A stretch of DNA of 5,705 nucleotides from an uncultured Enorma sp. (lineage in GTDB: Bacteria > Actinomycetota > Coriobacteriia > Coriobacteriales > Coriobacteriaceae). The stretch lies in assembly GCA_905210055.1 (NCBI GenBank), contig CAJLVH010000125.1:1-5705 (forward strand). Direction: 5' to 3'. The position numbers and the translations under genes were made by a program. Of the stretch, positions 1 to 5,351 are shown one piece after another (position 1 is the first letter of the stretch; each line of letters starts with the position of its first letter). Below the pieces are notes generated by a model. That model saw only the letters and a program-made list of their open reading frames with translations, made no database searches and was not told the DNA's origin.

Positions 1-10
1 CACGCCCGAA

Positions 11-44
11 GCGGGATCGAGCCCGCATGCGCACTCGATCCCGC
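11..44 (-). terminator. Strong hairpin just after the PTS permease gene
   Basis: A perfect inverted repeat has 11-bp arms, GCGGGATCGAG at 11-21 and CTCGATCCCGC at 34-44, around a 12-base loop that itself contains GCATGC. It starts 16 bases after the stop codon of the permease gene, so it is well placed to end or stabilise that transcript. On the minus strand the hairpin is followed by CTTCGGGCGTG up to the window edge, with no U-run. A classical intrinsic terminator is therefore not proven: it could be a U-less terminator, a 3'-end stabilising hairpin, or a spacer hairpin inside a longer operon. Confidence 0.5.
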
Positions 45-60
45 CGTGTCGTGTCTTGCG

Positions 61-1383
61 CTAGACGCCGGATCCTTCTACCTGAGTTTGCTCAGCAGCG
101 GCAAGTTCCTGCTCTTCCTTCGTATACTGGCGATCCAGAACCTTGATGAACGGCCAGTAGAAAAGCCCTTGGAGAAGCAGAATGACGATTTGCAGCGCAC
201 CGCCACGCCAATCTCCGCACATCATCCAACCGCCGAACGGCGCCGGGAGCGTCCAAGGAACCGGAACGCCTGTCGGCCGCGGAACGATACCAATCTCCAT
301 TACGATATAGGCAAGCGCCACGCAGATAAGCGGCCCAAACACGTATGGGATGAGCAGCATCGGATTGAGCACGATGGGCAAACCGAACGTCACGGGCTCG
401 TTCACGTTGAAGATACCCGGGATGATGGCGCCCTTTCCAACCGCCTTCAAACGGTCGGACTTGCACATGAAAACCATCTCGATGCACAACGGCAAGGTAA
501 GACCCGTGCCCGTGAGGAAGATGATCATATCGGTAAAGGCGGTCGTCGCCACGAAGGGGCGCAGCGCCAACGGATCGGCAGCATATACCTCGAGGTTGGC
601 CGCACGCGCAGCCTCCCACAGCGGCCCCATCACAGACTGGACGACGTTCGTGCCATGAATACCGAAGAACCAGAGAAAATCGTTGAAGAACGAGGCGATG
701 AGCGTACCGGGGAGCGTCGTACCCGCAGCGGTAAGCGGCATCTGCAAAATGCCATAGATGAGATCGGACGCGGTCACATACGGCGTCGCCTGAATCGCAT
801 AGCGCGCGATGATGTAGACAACGGCACAAATTGCCGCGGGAATAAGCGCGGCGAACTGCGAGGAAATGAACTCGGGCACCGCCGCGGGCATCTTGATCGT
901 CAGGTTGTGCTTGATGCACAGCGCGTAGATCTGCCCGGTGGTGATGGCGATGATGAGTCCCAGGAAGAGGGTTGTCGCCGTGAACTCGCCCAGGGCGATC
1001 ATACCGTTTTCATCTGCGTGAATGAGAATGAAAAAGCACATGAACGAGATGACCACCGCAGGCATCGGCGCCACGTCGTTGCGACGCGCGAGCTCGTAGG
1101 AGGTGCCGCTCATAGCAACGAGGCTCAAGAGGCCGATCGTTGCCGGGTTCAAGATGCTCCAGTTCCAATCTGCCCAGACCTGCTCGCCAACAAGACCCGC
1201 CATGAACGTTTGGAACGCATCGAGTGGGAAATCACTGATGATGCATGCAAACGCGCCGACGAGCAAAAGCGGCGTCGACAACATCATGCCGTATTGAATC
1301 GCCATCAGGAATTTATTCTCCTGGAACTTGGCAGCAACAGGATAGATGTACTTCTCCAGCATGCTGGTGAGTTTTTCCATCAT
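61..1383 (-). CDS. PTS lactose/cellobiose-family transporter subunit EIIC
   Basis: This 440-residue integral membrane protein is the sugar-translocating permease of a phosphotransferase system. It binds a disaccharide outside the cell and passes it inward as it is phosphorylated by EIIB. Full-length family features are visible: the amphipathic start MEKLTSMLEKYIYPVA, about ten hydrophobic segments, the GIHGTNVV motif at residues 241-248, and FNVNEPVTFGLPIVLNP at 325-341. His243 and Glu329 match the conserved His and Glu of the sugar site in ChbC/CelB-type permeases. The C-terminal tail (about 418-440) is hydrophilic and Glu/Gln/Ala-rich. No EIIA or EIIB domain is fused and none is encoded in the window, so partners must lie beyond the left edge or elsewhere. 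The start at 1383 is chosen because GGAGG sits 8 bases upstream; a second ATG follows immediately at 1380. It is the second gene of an operon, 24 bases after the GH4 gene. The family is normally specific for beta-glucosides, chitobiose or lactose, but the neighbouring enzyme looks alpha-type, so substrate is left open. Confidence 0.93.
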   Translation of the reverse strand: MMEKLTSMLEKYIYPVAAKFQENKFLMAIQYGMMLSTPLLLVGAFACIISDFPLDAFQTFMAGLVGEQVWADWNWSILNPATIGLLSLVAMSGTSYELARRNDVAPMPAVVISFMCFFILIHADENGMIALGEFTATTLFLGLIIAITTGQIYALCIKHNLTIKMPAAVPEFISSQFAALIPAAICAVVYIIARYAIQATPYVTASDLIYGILQMPLTAAGTTLPGTLIASFFNDFLWFFGIHGTNVVQSVMGPLWEAARAANLEVYAADPLALRPFVATTAFTDMIIFLTGTGLTLPLCIEMVFMCKSDRLKAVGKGAIIPGIFNVNEPVTFGLPIVLNPMLLIPYVFGPLICVALAYIVMEIGIVPRPTGVPVPWTLPAPFGGWMMCGDWRGGALQIVILLLQGLFYWPFIKVLDRQYTKEEQELAAAEQTQVEGSGV

Positions 1384-1407
1384 GATAAGGTCCTCCCTTC
1401 CTGTCCG

Positions 1408-2814
1408 TTACGCGAACTCGGGCCATTCGGAACCGTTGGCCACCTTGAAATCGGCGATGATCTTCTTGGCGACATCGGCGTCGCGCACGAGGCGGTTCTC
1501 GGTGAACGCTTGCAATAGTTTCATGTCGCTATGCTCGAAGATGGCATCGACGAGCAGTTTCTCGCAGGCATACTGGTTCTCGAGGAGACCCTTCTCGAAC
1601 GCCGGCACCTCGCCCACCTGCAACGGCATGAGCTCCTGCGCGCCCGCGAGGCACGTGGCCTCGAGCATCATGCCCGGATCAAGGTTCGGGCAGATGCCCT
1701 TGTTCTCCGTCATGACGAGCGCGGGCTCCATCGCGTTGTTCACAATCGAGAGCACGAGTTCGACAAGGTACGCGGCGTGCACATCGTTGTCGGCGTAAAC
1801 GGTCTCGACGCCGAGGTCGCGGATGCTCGCGCGCTTCGCGGCGATCTTATCCGTGAGGTCATACTCCGTGCCCTTCATGTGCCCGAGCTCGGAAATCGCG
1901 TTGCACCACGTGAACACGTCGTGCTCGCGGCCTGCGATGACCTCGTCGTACCGCGTGTGCTCGGGCGTGTAGTGCGCATAGGTGCGATCGGGATACACGT
2001 AGTACAGGTTGTAACTGTTCGGCAGCGAATAGGGGAAGTCGCGGATCATCTCGAGATGGTCGAGGAACGTGATGCCCCAATGGTCTTCAGGCCCGCGAAT
2101 GCGGCTCTTGAACTGTGCGTGGATCTCGTCGTAGTTGCTCATGATATGGTCGAGCAGCTCCGGCAGCACGTCTTCGCCGGTCTTCCGGTCGAGCAACCGC
2201 GTGAACCAGCCGAAGTGGTTGAGACCGAAGTACACCGGCCAGATGTCGGAGCGTTTCTTGCCAATGAGCGGCAAATAGTGGTTTAGCACATCGGGCGGCA
2301 TATCGCAGATGTTCACCAAACGCGTGTCACCGGGGAACGCACGCTTCGTTGCCTCGGCGACGATCGCCGCCGGGTTCGCGTAGTTGATGATCCAGGCATC
2401 GGGCGAATAACGACGGATGTCCTTCACGAGCTGAATCATGGCGGGCACGCTGCGGATGCCGTAGGCGAGGCCGCCCGGGCCGCACGTCTCCTGGCCGATG
2501 CGCCCGTATTGGTACGGGATCTTCTCGTCCGCGTTGCGCAGCCCCATACCGCCGGCGCGAATCTGCACAAGGGCGAAGTCAATGTCCTCGAACGCCTCCG
2601 CAGGATTGGTCGTGTACGAGAACTCCAGGCCCTCGTAGTACTCGCGGAACATGACTTCGCCGAACTTGCCCACAATCTCCTGGCGCTCGGCGTCGATATC
2701 GTAGAGTTTCACCTTGCGCAGCGGGAACGAATCCTGCAGCAGGCAGAGCAGCTCGATCATGTCGGGCGTATAGGTGCTCCCACCTCCGCAGATCACTACT
2801 GAGTAGCGTTTCAT
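1408..2814 (-). CDS. malH: GH4 6-phospho-glycosidase, probably 6-phospho-alpha-glucosidase (MalA/MalH/GlvA type)
   Basis: This 468-residue cytoplasmic family-4 glycosidase is expected to cleave a phosphorylated disaccharide delivered by the PTS, using NAD+ and a divalent metal (Mn2+ in characterised relatives). The N-terminal Rossmann motif is GGGSTYTP (10-17). The central stretch GQETCGPGGLAYG (107-119), YSPDAWIINYANPAAIVAEAT (136-156) and LNHFGW (198-203) closely follows Bacillus MalA/GlvA as I recall it. Cys170 and His200 correspond to the metal ligands, and Asp171 and Tyr268 (in LPNSY) to the catalytic residues of that enzyme. The signature after the Rossmann fold is CDMP (170-173), the form seen in 6-phospho-alpha-glucosidases; beta-specific CelF/LicH enzymes have CNVP-like signatures. 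The start at 2814 has AGGAGG just upstream and places the Rossmann motif at the usual position; the frame stays open further upstream but without homology. It is the first gene of the operon with the EIIC gene. An annotation as 6-phospho-beta-glucosidase is possible from neighbourhood alone, but the sequence argues for the alpha type. Confidence 0.92.
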   Translation of the reverse strand: MKRYSVVICGGGSTYTPDMIELLCLLQDSFPLRKVKLYDIDAERQEIVGKFGEVMFREYYEGLEFSYTTNPAEAFEDIDFALVQIRAGGMGLRNADEKIPYQYGRIGQETCGPGGLAYGIRSVPAMIQLVKDIRRYSPDAWIINYANPAAIVAEATKRAFPGDTRLVNICDMPPDVLNHYLPLIGKKRSDIWPVYFGLNHFGWFTRLLDRKTGEDVLPELLDHIMSNYDEIHAQFKSRIRGPEDHWGITFLDHLEMIRDFPYSLPNSYNLYYVYPDRTYAHYTPEHTRYDEVIAGREHDVFTWCNAISELGHMKGTEYDLTDKIAAKRASIRDLGVETVYADNDVHAAYLVELVLSIVNNAMEPALVMTENKGICPNLDPGMMLEATCLAGAQELMPLQVGEVPAFEKGLLENQYACEKLLVDAIFEHSDMKLLQAFTENRLVRDADVAKKIIADFKVANGSEWPEFA

Positions 2815-2822
2815 GGCACCTC

Positions 2823-2846
2823 CTAGACCATGGCTTCCTTGCCATG
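2823..2846 (-). promoter_or_regulatory. Leader hairpin and Met-Val mini-ORF in front of the GH4 ribosome binding site
   Basis: In the GH4 leader, CATGGC and GCCATG form a perfect 6-bp stem with a 6-base loop (2829-2846). The GCCATG arm is repeated at the real start codon (2812-2817), so the CATGGC arm could instead pair there and enclose the AGGAGG site in a loop. The ATG at 2831 is followed by GTC and TAG, giving a two-codon reading frame preceded by AAGGAA. Its stop codon overlaps the GH4 Shine-Dalgarno sequence. The pairings and codons are seen directly; a role in translational control is inference. Confidence 0.3.
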
Positions 2847-2896
2847 CCAGCGGATGCAACGGGCCCTGTGCAAACCGGCACACTGCCACTGTAAAC

Positions 2897-2913
2897 AATT
2901 GGTTTGACCAATT
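2897..2913. promoter_or_regulatory. Operator-like inverted repeat, FadR/GntR style
   Basis: AATTGGT-TTG-ACCAATT is a perfect inverted repeat with 7-bp arms and a 3-bp spacer, about 83 bases upstream of the GH4 start. Its core TGGTNNNACCA fits the TNGTNNNACNA pattern known for FadR-subfamily GntR regulators. Three bases further on lies another perfect palindrome, CACCA-G-TGGTG (2917-2927). The position suggests control of the GH4-EIIC operon. No regulator gene is in the window, and I could not identify a convincing -35/-10 pair next to it. Confidence 0.5.
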
Positions 2914-2950
2914 CGGCACCAGTGGTGAAACAGGATACGGTTCCAAAAGA

Positions 2951-2964
2951 TGTAACCTGTTACA
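2951..2964. promoter_or_regulatory. Cre/LacI-like palindrome upstream of the sugar operon
   Basis: TGTAACCTGTTACA is a perfect inverted repeat (TGTAAC, CT, GTTACA) about 137 bases upstream of the GH4 start. It agrees with the Gram-positive cre consensus TGWAANCGNTNWCA at every defined position except one, where the central CG is CT. A LacI-family or catabolite-control operator is therefore plausible for a sugar operon. The 7-mer TGTAACC recurs inside the palindrome at 3026-3043, so the two might instead be sites of one local regulator. Confidence 0.45.
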
Positions 2965-2971
2965 CCCACTG

Positions 2972-3010
2972 CTCTCTAGGAGAGTCTAGGGAGCCTAGCT
3001 GCTCTTTTTC
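2972..3010 (+). terminator. Paired CTAG hairpins followed by a T-run, oriented to the plus strand
   Basis: Two short perfect stem-loops lie side by side: CTCTC-TAG-GAGAG (2972-2984) and CTAGG-GAG-CCTAG (2986-2998). The second can be lengthened by AGAG (2981-2984) pairing with CTCT (3002-3005), and TTTTT follows within 3004-3009. Read on the plus strand this resembles an intrinsic terminator, but no plus-strand gene precedes it. On the minus strand there is an A-run before and no T-run after the hairpin. Three CTAG tetramers occur at 2976, 2986 and 2995. It may act on antisense transcription, or be a DNA-binding or RNA element of the GH4 leader. Confidence 0.3.
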
Positions 3011-3025
3011 GGCGCAGTGAATCGC

Positions 3026-3043
3026 AACTGGTTGTAACCAGTT
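3026..3043. promoter_or_regulatory. 18-bp inverted repeat between the dCMP deaminase and sugar operon
   Basis: AACTGGTT-GT-AACCAGTT has perfect 8-bp arms and lies 59 bases after the dCMP deaminase stop codon and about 210 bases before the GH4 start. Its TGGT...ACCA core resembles the repeat at 2897-2913 with one more spacer base. It could be a distal operator of the sugar operon. It could also fold as a hairpin after the dCMP deaminase gene, but no U-run follows on the minus strand, so an intrinsic terminator is less likely. Confidence 0.4.
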
Positions 3044-3102
3044 CCCCTCTACAGCATACTGAGGCGTTTGCAAGCGCAGCGCGCAAGGAGTTTGGCTCCC
3101 GC

Positions 3103-3573
3103 CTACTCCCCCAGTGCCATCCCTCGGAACGCGATGCCGCACGAGGTGAGGATGCGCTTCGAGATGAGATTGCCCTCGGTGCCGTCGTACTTGTCGCTCA
3201 AGTACACGACCTCGCCGATACCCACCTGCGCCAGGATCTTCGCGCACTCGTTGCACGGGAAGAGCGTCACGTACACGGTGGCGCCGCTCATGTCTTTGAG
3301 CGAGCCGCGGTAGTTGAGCACGGCGTTCGCCTCGGCATGCACCACGTAGCTGTGCTTGTCCATGAGCGGGTCGTCCGAAACGCCCCACGGGAACTCGTCA
3401 TCAGTGAGGGCGGAGGGCGTGCCGTTGTACCCCACGGAGAGAATCCGGTGGTTCGTGTCGGCGATGCACGCCCCGACCTGCGTATTTGGATCCTTGCTGC
3501 GCATGCTGGCAGCAAGCGCCACACGCATGAAAAACTCGTCCCACGAAATGACGTCGCTGCGCTTCTCCGACAT
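3103..3573 (-). CDS. Deoxycytidylate (dCMP) deaminase, ComEB/DCTD family
   Basis: This 156-residue cytoplasmic enzyme converts dCMP to dUMP and ammonia, feeding thymidylate synthesis. The zinc-dependent cytidine-deaminase fold motifs are complete: HAE at residues 79-81 (zinc-ligand His79, proton-shuttling Glu81) and PCNEC at 106-110 (zinc ligands Cys107 and Cys110). The family-specific stretches RSKDPNTQVGAC (25-36), GYNGTP (48-53) and the SDKYD segment (126-130) agree closely with dCMP deaminases from bacteria to human DCTD rather than with tRNA or free-nucleoside deaminases. In characterised relatives the activity is turned up by dCTP and down by dTTP. The length is normal and no residue is missing. 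The ATG at 3573 has GAGGAG five bases upstream. It lies 64 bases after the aminotransferase gene on the same strand, so co-transcription is possible, though I see no metabolic link between them. Confidence 0.96.
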   Translation of the reverse strand: MSEKRSDVISWDEFFMRVALAASMRSKDPNTQVGACIADTNHRILSVGYNGTPSALTDDEFPWGVSDDPLMDKHSYVVHAEANAVLNYRGSLKDMSGATVYVTLFPCNECAKILAQVGIGEVVYLSDKYDGTEGNLISKRILTSCGIAFRGMALGE

Positions 3574-3637
3574 ACGCGCTCCTCTACGCCAACGATGCGA
3601 AATGATACGACTAATCCGTCTGGGATTTTATCAAAAC

Positions 3638-5230
3638 CTAGCTCTGACGATAATGCTCGAAGAAGTCGGCGAGGTCTGCCATGGCCTCGCGCAGCACGCC
3701 CATACGCGGCAGGTAGACGATGCGGAAGTGATCCGGCGCGCCCCAGTTGAAGCCGCCGCCACGCGTGATGAGGATGCGCTTCTCGTGCAGAAGGTCGAGA
3801 GCGAACTGCTCGTCGTCGGTGATATTGAACTTCTTCACGTCCATCTTCGGGAAGATGTAGAACGCCGCCTTGGGCTTCACCGCCGTGATGCCGTCGATGG
3901 CGTTGAGCGCCTCGTAGACGTAGTTGCGCTGCTCGTAGACACGCCCGCCCGGCTCGACATAGCGCTCCACGCTCTGGTACCCGCCGAGCGCCGTCTGCAC
4001 GATGGACTGCGCCGGCACGTTGGAACACAGGCGCATGTTCGAAAGCATGTTGATACCGTAGATGAAATCACCCATGCAGCGCTTGTTGCCGGAAAGGATC
4101 ATCCAGCCAATGCGATACCCGGCGATCATGTGCGATTTCGACAGGCCGGAGAACGTGACGCACGGCAGGTCCGGTGCGAGCGAGGCAATCGAGATGTGCT
4201 CGTAGCCATCCATGCATAGGCGGTCGTAGATCTCGTCGGATAAGATCATGAGCTGGTGCTTGCGCGCGACCTCGACAATCTGCTCCAAGATCTCGCGCGG
4301 GTAGACGGCACCCGTGGGGTTGTTGGGGTTGATGATGACGATGGCTTTCGTCGCGGGCGTGATCTTCGATTCGATGTCCGCAATGTCGGGACACCATTCC
4401 GCCTGTTCGTCGCAGATATAGTGTACCGGGATGCCGCCGGCGAGCGTGGCGCATGCGGTCCAAAGGGGGTAGTCCGGGCTCGGGATGAGGATCTCGTCGC
4501 CGTTGTCGAGCAGCGCGTTCAAAGTGAGCTGGATGAGCTCAGAGACCCCGTTGCCCGTGTAGATACCGTCCATCGTGACGTTGGGAAGATGCTTGAGCTG
4601 GGCATATTGCATGATGGCTTTGCGCGCGGAGAAGAGGCCGCGCGAATCTGAGTAGCCCTCGCAGTCCGGCAGCTGCTGGCGCATGTCCTGCACGACTTCG
4701 TCTGGCGTACGGAAACCGAACGGCGCGGGGTTGCCGATGTTCAATTTGAGGATGCGCAGGCCCTCGCCCTCCATGCGGGCGGCCTCGTCGGCCACGGGAC
4801 CGCGAACGTCGTAGAGAACGTTGTCGAGCTTGGACGATTTGTTGAACTGGCGCATGACGGTGCTCCTTTGGTCGTGCGGGAATGCTTGCGGAGGTACGGA
4901 GTTGGAGGCGGCCTCAGACCGCGCGGCAGCTCGAGCAGGCGTGTGGGTTCGAGCGCCAGAGGCTTCCGGGGGCAGGTTCTCGTTTGAGACGGTACTCGCC
5001 CGGGCAGCGTCCTCCCCTGTCGCGAGCCACGCCGGTGCGACGTCGAGGATGCCCGCAAGCAGATCGACCACCTTGGGGCGCGGGGTCACCTTACCGCTCA
5101 CATACTGACTGACCTGGCTTTTTCCCAGCTTCTCGCCACGTGCGGCCGCCGCCTGGATAAGGTCGGCCTGCTTCATGCCGCACGCATGCATCGCTTGCCG
5201 CAGCCGTTCTGCAAACGTTTGATCCGCCAT
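3638..5230 (-). CDS. Bifunctional XRE-type HTH regulator / AlaA-like alanine aminotransferase
   Basis: This 530-residue fusion has three parts. Residues 7-68 form an XRE (Cro/CI-like) helix-turn-helix domain, including MKQADLIQAA and SQVSQYVSGKVTPRP. Residues about 71-125 are an Ala/Ser/Pro/Thr-rich linker. Residues 126-530 are a full-length fold-type I PLP aminotransferase that tracks E. coli AlaA (405 residues) closely: KSSKLDNVLYDVRGPV, LKLNIGNPAPFGF, NPNNPTG (301-307), SDEIYD with Asp332 and Tyr335, the PLP-binding Lys365 in SGLSK, and Arg503 for the substrate carboxylate. The expected reaction is glutamate plus pyruvate to alanine plus 2-oxoglutarate. The architecture matches the class I remember as 'bifunctional HTH-domain containing protein/aminotransferase'. 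The start at 5230 (MADQTFAERL) follows GGGAGG by four bases; an upstream in-frame TTG at 5296 lies in operator-like DNA and is unlikely. An internal ATG at 4855 with its own AAAGGAG could give a stand-alone enzyme. GTTCAA repeats in its promoter suggest autoregulation, which is inference. Confidence 0.93.
   Translation of the reverse strand: MADQTFAERLRQAMHACGMKQADLIQAAAARGEKLGKSQVSQYVSGKVTPRPKVVDLLAGILDVAPAWLATGEDAARASTVSNENLPPEASGARTHTPARAAARSEAASNSVPPQAFPHDQRSTVMRQFNKSSKLDNVLYDVRGPVADEAARMEGEGLRILKLNIGNPAPFGFRTPDEVVQDMRQQLPDCEGYSDSRGLFSARKAIMQYAQLKHLPNVTMDGIYTGNGVSELIQLTLNALLDNGDEILIPSPDYPLWTACATLAGGIPVHYICDEQAEWCPDIADIESKITPATKAIVIINPNNPTGAVYPREILEQIVEVARKHQLMILSDEIYDRLCMDGYEHISIASLAPDLPCVTFSGLSKSHMIAGYRIGWMILSGNKRCMGDFIYGINMLSNMRLCSNVPAQSIVQTALGGYQSVERYVEPGGRVYEQRNYVYEALNAIDGITAVKPKAAFYIFPKMDVKKFNITDDEQFALDLLHEKRILITRGGGFNWGAPDHFRIVYLPRMGVLREAMADLADFFEHYRQS
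4853..4869 (-). promoter_or_regulatory. Internal ribosome binding site and ATG at the aminotransferase domain boundary
   Basis: Inside the fusion gene, AAAGGAG (4863-4869) lies 7 bases before an in-frame ATG (4853-4855), an ideal layout. The ATG begins MRQFNKSSKLDNV, exactly where free-standing AlaA proteins start. Translation here would give a 405-residue aminotransferase without the HTH, the same length as E. coli AlaA. The motif is visible in the sequence; its use is inferred. Confidence 0.6.
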
Positions 5231-5253
5231 GGCGCCTCCCGTCGGCATAAGTA

Positions 5254-5277
5254 ATAGGTTCAATTTTTTGAACCTAT
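5254..5277. promoter_or_regulatory. Perfect inverted repeat upstream of the HTH-aminotransferase gene
   Basis: The arms ATAGGTTCAA (5254-5263) and TTGAACCTAT (5268-5277) are exact reverse complements separated by TTTT. The element ends 24 bases before the start codon. It fits a dimeric XRE-type operator, and the GTTCAA half-site recurs at 5291, 5298 and 5340. In the transcript it would also fold into a 10-bp hairpin with an AAAA loop just upstream of the Shine-Dalgarno sequence, so an RNA role is a possible alternative. Confidence 0.65.
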
Positions 5278-5295
5278 CTTGCTTACACTGGTTCA

Positions 5296-5309
5296 AAGTT
5301 CAATTTTCA
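5296..5309. repeat. 14-bp direct repeat, copy 1 (AAGTTCAATTTTCA)
   Basis: This 14-mer occurs again, identically and in the same orientation, at 5338-5351, with starts 42 bp apart. An additional GTTCAA half-site at 5291-5296 precedes it with a 7-bp step. This copy covers the predicted transcription start of the HTH-aminotransferase gene, a good position for repressor binding. Confidence 0.6.
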
Positions 5310-5311
5310 GC

Positions 5312-5339
5312 AGTATAGCATGCAGCAACGCACCGAGAA
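5312..5339 (-). promoter_or_regulatory. Predicted extended -10 promoter of the HTH-aminotransferase gene
   Basis: On the minus strand TATACT (5312-5317) is preceded by TGC (5318-5320), giving the extended -10 form TGNTATACT. A weak -35, TTCTCG (5334-5339), sits 16 bp upstream. Initiation would fall near 5305, leaving a leader of about 75 bases. The two 14-bp repeats lie at the start point and at the -35 region. A second, weaker possibility uses TTGAAC at 5298-5303 as -35, but its -10 (AAGATA) is poor. Confidence 0.55.
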
Positions 5340-5351
5340 GTTCAATTTTCA
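5338..5351. repeat. 14-bp direct repeat, copy 2 (AAGTTCAATTTTCA)
   Basis: This is an exact second copy of the repeat at 5296-5309, placed 42 bp away (about four helical turns), so both copies face the same side of the DNA. It overlaps the edge of the predicted -35 element and continues into a small palindrome, ATTTT-C-AAAAT (5345-5355). From here to the stop of the next gene (5356-5485) I see no gene and no convincing terminator, only a 12-bp palindrome, GGGCACGTGCCC, at 5399-5410. Confidence 0.6.

Noticed and set aside
46..1518. A 490-codon open frame on the plus strand
   Set aside because: It lies antisense to the EIIC gene, is full of Arg, His, Asp and Glu with no recognisable domain, and has no ribosome binding site. 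Such frames are common opposite high-GC genes.
1531..2286. A 251-codon plus-strand open frame
   Set aside because: Antisense to the well-supported GH4 gene, with composition typical of a reversed high-GC frame and no family similarity.
2815..2946. N-terminal extension of the GH4 protein to an upstream in-frame start
   Set aside because: The extension would precede the Rossmann GGGSTYTP motif by over 50 residues, has no homology, runs through operator-like repeats, and the 2814 ATG has an AGGAGG.
3574..3637. Terminator or promoter between the aminotransferase and dCMP deaminase genes
   Set aside because: AATCC/GGATT gives only a 5-bp stem without a minus-strand U-run. TTGATA and TATCAT are 21 bp apart, too far for a normal promoter, so neither is called.
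3356..4219. A 287-codon plus-strand open frame
   Set aside because: It runs antisense across the dCMP deaminase and aminotransferase genes, both supported by catalytic motifs, and shows no motif of its own.
5231..5296. Start of the fusion protein at the TTG at 5296 or the ATG at 5248
   Set aside because: The TTG lies among GTTCAA repeats close to the predicted transcription start. The 5248 ATG has no Shine-Dalgarno sequence, while 5230 follows GGGAGG and opens a normal XRE N terminus.
5254..5351. GTTCAA repeats as a CRISPR array or mobile-element ends
   Set aside because: The repeats are too short and too few for CRISPR, there are no spacer-like units or cas genes, and no transposase or target-site duplication is present.
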